A stretch of DNA of 6,520 bases from Gammaproteobacteria bacterium. GTDB lineage: Bacteria; Pseudomonadota; Gammaproteobacteria; Steroidobacterales; Steroidobacteraceae. Below are positions 4,121-6,520 of the stretch, piece after piece. The stretch is taken from assembly GCA_003156695.1 (NCBI GenBank), contig PMHN01000185.1, positions 12,150 through 18,669 on the forward strand, read 5' to 3'. Within the stretch, counting starts at the first letter, position 1. The number at the start of each line of letters is the position of its first letter. The translations under genes were made by a program, and so were the position numbers. The notes under the pieces are model-generated. The model saw only the letters and a list, made by a program, of their open reading frames with translations, was not told the DNA's origin and made no database searches.

Positions 4121-5257
4121 ATGAACCATGCCATGCAATCCCGGCGGGCCAGGATCCTGCAGCACGCGGCGCTGTTGGCGATGTTGGTGAGCCCCTTGCT
4201 CGCCAGCGCGGCGCCGCCCGCGCCGTCGAAGTGCAAGCTCGCCGCCGTGGTGCAGGTTCCCATCGACATGAAGAGCCTCAGGCCCATGGTGGCCGCGGCG
4301 ATCGACGGCCATCCTTCCAACATGCTCATCGACACCGGCTCGAGCACCAGTCTTATATTCCGCGGCGCGGCGACGGCCTTCGGCCTGAAGATCGTTGAGC
4401 GCGGCGGTAAAGGCTACACCGCGGGCGGGATCGAACAGGCGGGCAAGGTCGACGTGCGCGACTTCGATGTTGGCGGGTTCGTGGTTCACAACCTGACTCT
4501 CGCTACGATGGGCCACGGAAGCGCCGCCGGCGCGGCGGCGGGCCTGCTGGGCGAAGACTTCCTGTCCCACTGGGACGAGGAGTTCGATCCCACCGCAGGC
4601 GTGATGCGTCTCATGGTGCCCAAGGACTGCAGCGGCGACCAGGTCGTGTACTGGGCCCCGCAGTACTCGGTGGTGAAACTCGTTTCGGTGGCGAGCCGGG
4701 ATGCGGACTGGTCAGGCCATCTATTGGCTGACGTGCAACTTAACGGCCACGATGTGCTCGCTATGTTCGACACCGGGGCACCGTACTCGATCGTCACGAC
4801 CGGGGTTGCGCAGCGCCCCGGACTGCAGCCGACCATCGAGGCCGCAACGGGGCGCCAAATCGGTGGGCTTGGTCGCGCGCACGCCGCGTTAGACGCGGCG
4901 GTATTCCCGTCCATCACCATCGGACAGGAGACCATCCAGAACCCAAGGATGGCAGTGGCCGACATTTTCGCCAAGAACAAGGAGGTCAAGCTGGGATCGC
5001 TGATTGCGTCAAGTCCGGAAGGTCAGCCGGAGATGCTCATCGGCATGGACTTCTTTCGCGCCCATCGTGTTTATGTGGCGAGAGGCCAGAAGAAGATGTA
5101 CTTCACCTACCTGGGCGGAGCAGTCTTTCTCACTAGCAGTGAGCTGAATGCGCGCGCGCAACCTGCTGCGCCGCCCGGTGCGTCATCAGGACCCGCGACG
5201 CCCGCACCCACGGCGCCACCTGCCGGCGATACCCCGAACCCCGTCCCTCCGCAGTAA
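4121..5257 (+). CDS. Secreted two-domain retropepsin-like aspartic protease
   Basis: A 378-residue protein from the ATG at 4121, preceded by AGGGGAAGGGG. A signal peptide spans about residues 9-31 (RRARILQHAALLAMLVSPLLASA). Two aspartic-protease half-sites follow. The first has LIDTGSSTSLI (Asp71) and, about 70 residues on, GLLGEDFL. The second has MFDTGAPYSIV (Asp217) and, about 90 residues on, MLIGMDFF. The hydrophobic-hydrophobic-Asp-Thr-Gly plus later hydrophobic-Gly pair repeats in each half, so one chain should form a complete active site from two halves, like pepsin, whereas retropepsins dimerise. Cys38 and Cys170 could form a disulfide in the periplasm. The tail from about 346 is Pro/Ala/Thr-rich and disordered, ending PVPPQ. 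It lies 118 nt after the DUF4034-like gene and converges on the anti-sigma gene. The substrate is unknown; a role in envelope protein processing is inferred. Confidence 0.85.
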   Translation: MNHAMQSRRARILQHAALLAMLVSPLLASAAPPAPSKCKLAAVVQVPIDMKSLRPMVAAAIDGHPSNMLIDTGSSTSLIFRGAATAFGLKIVERGGKGYTAGGIEQAGKVDVRDFDVGGFVVHNLTLATMGHGSAAGAAAGLLGEDFLSHWDEEFDPTAGVMRLMVPKDCSGDQVVYWAPQYSVVKLVSVASRDADWSGHLLADVQLNGHDVLAMFDTGAPYSIVTTGVAQRPGLQPTIEAATGRQIGGLGRAHAALDAAVFPSITIGQETIQNPRMAVADIFAKNKEVKLGSLIASSPEGQPEMLIGMDFFRAHRVYVARGQKKMYFTYLGGAVFLTSSELNARAQPAAPPGASSGPATPAPTAPPAGDTPNPVPPQ

Positions 5258-5338
5258 GCAGCTTCAGAGCCAAGACTGGCGGTTGTGGTCACGTCGGCGA
5301 TGTGTCTGACGCGATGGCGGCTGAGGAAAATTCGCGCG

Positions 5339-6037
5339 TCAGTGTGGCGGTGGCGGCTGCGGCGCGGGCTCCGGCATCCACTGCACATCCTGGCTCAGCT
5401 GCCCCGCGACCTCGCGGAGGTTGTCACCGCCGCGCTCCACGACTGCAATGCTGCCGTGTTCAACGGGAACGATCACGCCGCTCATGCCAGCTTCGTGGAA
5501 GGAGCGGCGCCCGCTCACCTGCTCGTGACGCAGGATCATGAGCGTGGCCGGACCGCGCGCGGTCTCGACCACCAGGTGCGGTACGTAGTGACCGTGGAAC
5601 CAGCAGCTTTGTGCGTAGACGATCTTGTCGGAGGTGATGTGGAGCGCCACGCCGGCGCCGTGGAGCGCGTGGTTGAGTTCATCCGCGCTGACCGCTTGCG
5701 TGGCGAGCCAGCTGTCCGGCTCTCCCTGCACGTGTTGCACGACGTCGTGAGCCAGCGTGTCACTTGGCCGCAGGAGCCACAGCGAAAATACGGCGAACGT
5801 CGCCAGTACCGCACTGGCCGCCAGCGCCCAGCGGCGCCACCCGGGTGCCTGGCGTGACGGGCTGGAACGCGCCATCTCGGGCGGTTGCTGTAACGCACGC
5901 AAGATGTCGCTGTCGAGGGCCTGCATTTCGCGGCGCAACTGCGCACAGGCCGCGCAGCCCCGCAGGTGCTCCTCGAGCGCGGGTGTCGAGGCAGCAGGAT
6001 CGGCCCCGATCAGCAGACGTGCGTCATCGCAGGTCAT
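5339..6037 (-). CDS. DUF3379-type anti-sigma factor, membrane-bound
   Basis: A 232-residue protein whose ATG at 6037 overlaps the sigma factor stop as ATGA, so the two are translationally coupled. The N-terminal cytosolic domain has EEHLRGCAAC, placing His24, Cys28 and Cys31 in the HxxxCxxC pattern of zinc-binding anti-sigma domains that clamp their sigma factor. A transmembrane helix runs about 68-89 (WRRWALAASAVLATFAVFSLW). The periplasmic part contains VALHITSDKIVYAQSCWF, HLVVETARGPATLMIL and GVIVPVEHGSIAVVERG, which I recall as the conserved core of DUF3379 proteins. The last dozen residues are proline-rich and end in PPPPH. It should hold the sigma factor inactive until an envelope or redox signal releases it. 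Cys145 in the periplasmic domain has no partner visible there. The open frame extends upstream to 6487 but only as the shadow of the sigma gene. Confidence 0.88.
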   Translation of the reverse strand: MTCDDARLLIGADPAASTPALEEHLRGCAACAQLRREMQALDSDILRALQQPPEMARSSPSRQAPGWRRWALAASAVLATFAVFSLWLLRPSDTLAHDVVQHVQGEPDSWLATQAVSADELNHALHGAGVALHITSDKIVYAQSCWFHGHYVPHLVVETARGPATLMILRHEQVSGRRSFHEAGMSGVIVPVEHGSIAVVERGGDNLREVAGQLSQDVQWMPEPAPQPPPPH

Positions 6038-6520
6038 GCCGGTCCCTCGAGCGCCGCCACGTCTGTGACGGACGTCATGCCGCACAGGGTGCGCAGCTTG
6101 TTGCGCGCCCGGAACAGACGCGTCAGCACCGCGGTGGAAGACAGCGCCAGCTCGTGGGCAATTTCCTCGGTGGAGAATCCCCCCAGCACCTGCAGTACCA
6201 GCGGCTCGCGGTATTGAATCGGCAATTTCATGATGGCATGGCGCAGGGCAAACAACTGATCTTCGGACTCCGCGGTTGCGGGACTCGGCGCGATCTCGAT
6301 GGCATCGTCCAGCGACACCAGCTCCAGGCGCTTGCGCTCGTACAACCGCGCATGCTCGAGCCGCACGATGGTCAGCAACCACGGCCGCGCCGCGGCCGGA
6401 TCCTTCAGCGCGTCGCGGGACCGCCAGGCTCGCAGCAACGCCTCCTGCACGATGTCCTCCGCAATCGCCCGGTCGCGCGCCAGCCATTGGGCAAAGCGCA
6501 GCAGATCCGGCCTTAACGAC
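6034..6520 (-). CDS. ECF RNA polymerase sigma factor (RpoE-like), 5' end outside the window
   Basis: 161 residues are visible up to the window edge with no start codon that fits the fold, so the gene is cut at its 5' end. The true frame continues past the GTG at 6450 into PDLLRFAQWLARDRAIAEDIVQEALLRAWR, which is sigma region 2 with the AEDIVQEALLRAW core that binds polymerase and recognises the -10. A linker (about visible residues 35-88) leads to region 4: LPIQYREPLVLQVLGGFSTEEIAHELALSSTAVLTRLFRARNKLR (about 99-143), whose helix-turn-helix reads the -35. The REPLVLQVLGGFSxEEIA form is the classic RpoE-like ECF version. The stop overlaps the anti-sigma start by ATGA. No additional C-terminal domain follows. 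It likely directs an envelope or oxidative stress regulon together with its DUF3379 partner; targets cannot be read from this window. Confidence 0.92.
   Translation of the reverse strand, partial: SLRPDLLRFAQWLARDRAIAEDIVQEALLRAWRSRDALKDPAAARPWLLTIVRLEHARLYERKRLELVSLDDAIEIAPSPATAESEDQLFALRHAIMKLPIQYREPLVLQVLGGFSTEEIAHELALSSTAVLTRLFRARNKLRTLCGMTSVTDVAALEGPA

Noticed and set aside
5258..5338. Bidirectional terminator between the converging protease and anti-sigma genes
   Set aside because: I searched the 81-nt gap for a GC stem with a T-run and found none convincing.
5764..6516. Plus-strand 250-residue ORF opposite the sigma and anti-sigma genes
   Set aside because: Antisense shadow; both opposite genes show full family motifs.

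Overview
The window is GC-rich DNA from a bacterium, most likely a gammaproteobacterium and possibly a betaproteobacterium. Evidence is strong GC bias at third codon positions, Shine-Dalgarno-led genes, beta-class and YfcG-type glutathione transferases, a DUF4404 protein, and an ECF sigma factor coupled to a DUF3379 anti-sigma protein. No transposase, integrase or CRISPR array is visible.

Layout. On the minus strand, 1228 down to 65, lies a probable small operon: a beta-class glutathione S-transferase (gstA), a 66-residue conserved-type small protein and a DUF4404 protein. Positions 1-64 hold nothing I can call. A short region (1229-1334) separates gstA from a divergent 84-residue exported-type ORF (1335-1589) that looks like the cut-off front of a thioredoxin-like protein. 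Next comes the most notable element, an isoleucine tRNA with anticodon CAU (1626-1941) interrupted directly after the anticodon by a 243-nt ORF-less group I intron (1662-1904). The whole ribozyme core can be drawn by hand (P1 to P9, GNRA loops, guanosine-binding P7, terminal G), and it resembles the known Azoarcus tRNA-Ile(CAU) intron. It carries an additional helical insert between P7 and the 3' strand of P3. A good -10 box with a GC-rich discriminator precedes the tRNA.

Downstream on the plus strand are a YfcG-type glutathione transferase (2027-2731), a DUF4034-like exported protein with a C-terminal membrane anchor (2737-4002, 5 nt after the transferase) and a secreted double-domain retropepsin-like aspartic protease (4121-5257). 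Converging on them from the right edge are an ECF sigma factor (6034 to beyond the window) and its overlapping membrane anti-sigma factor (5339-6037).

Functionally, the genes suggest redox and envelope maintenance: two cytosolic thiol enzymes of different classes, two exported proteins and one envelope-sensing sigma/anti-sigma switch. Any regulatory link between the switch and these neighbours is inference only. The intron-bearing tRNA would be needed to read AUA codons, so if it is the only such copy, self-splicing is needed for growth.
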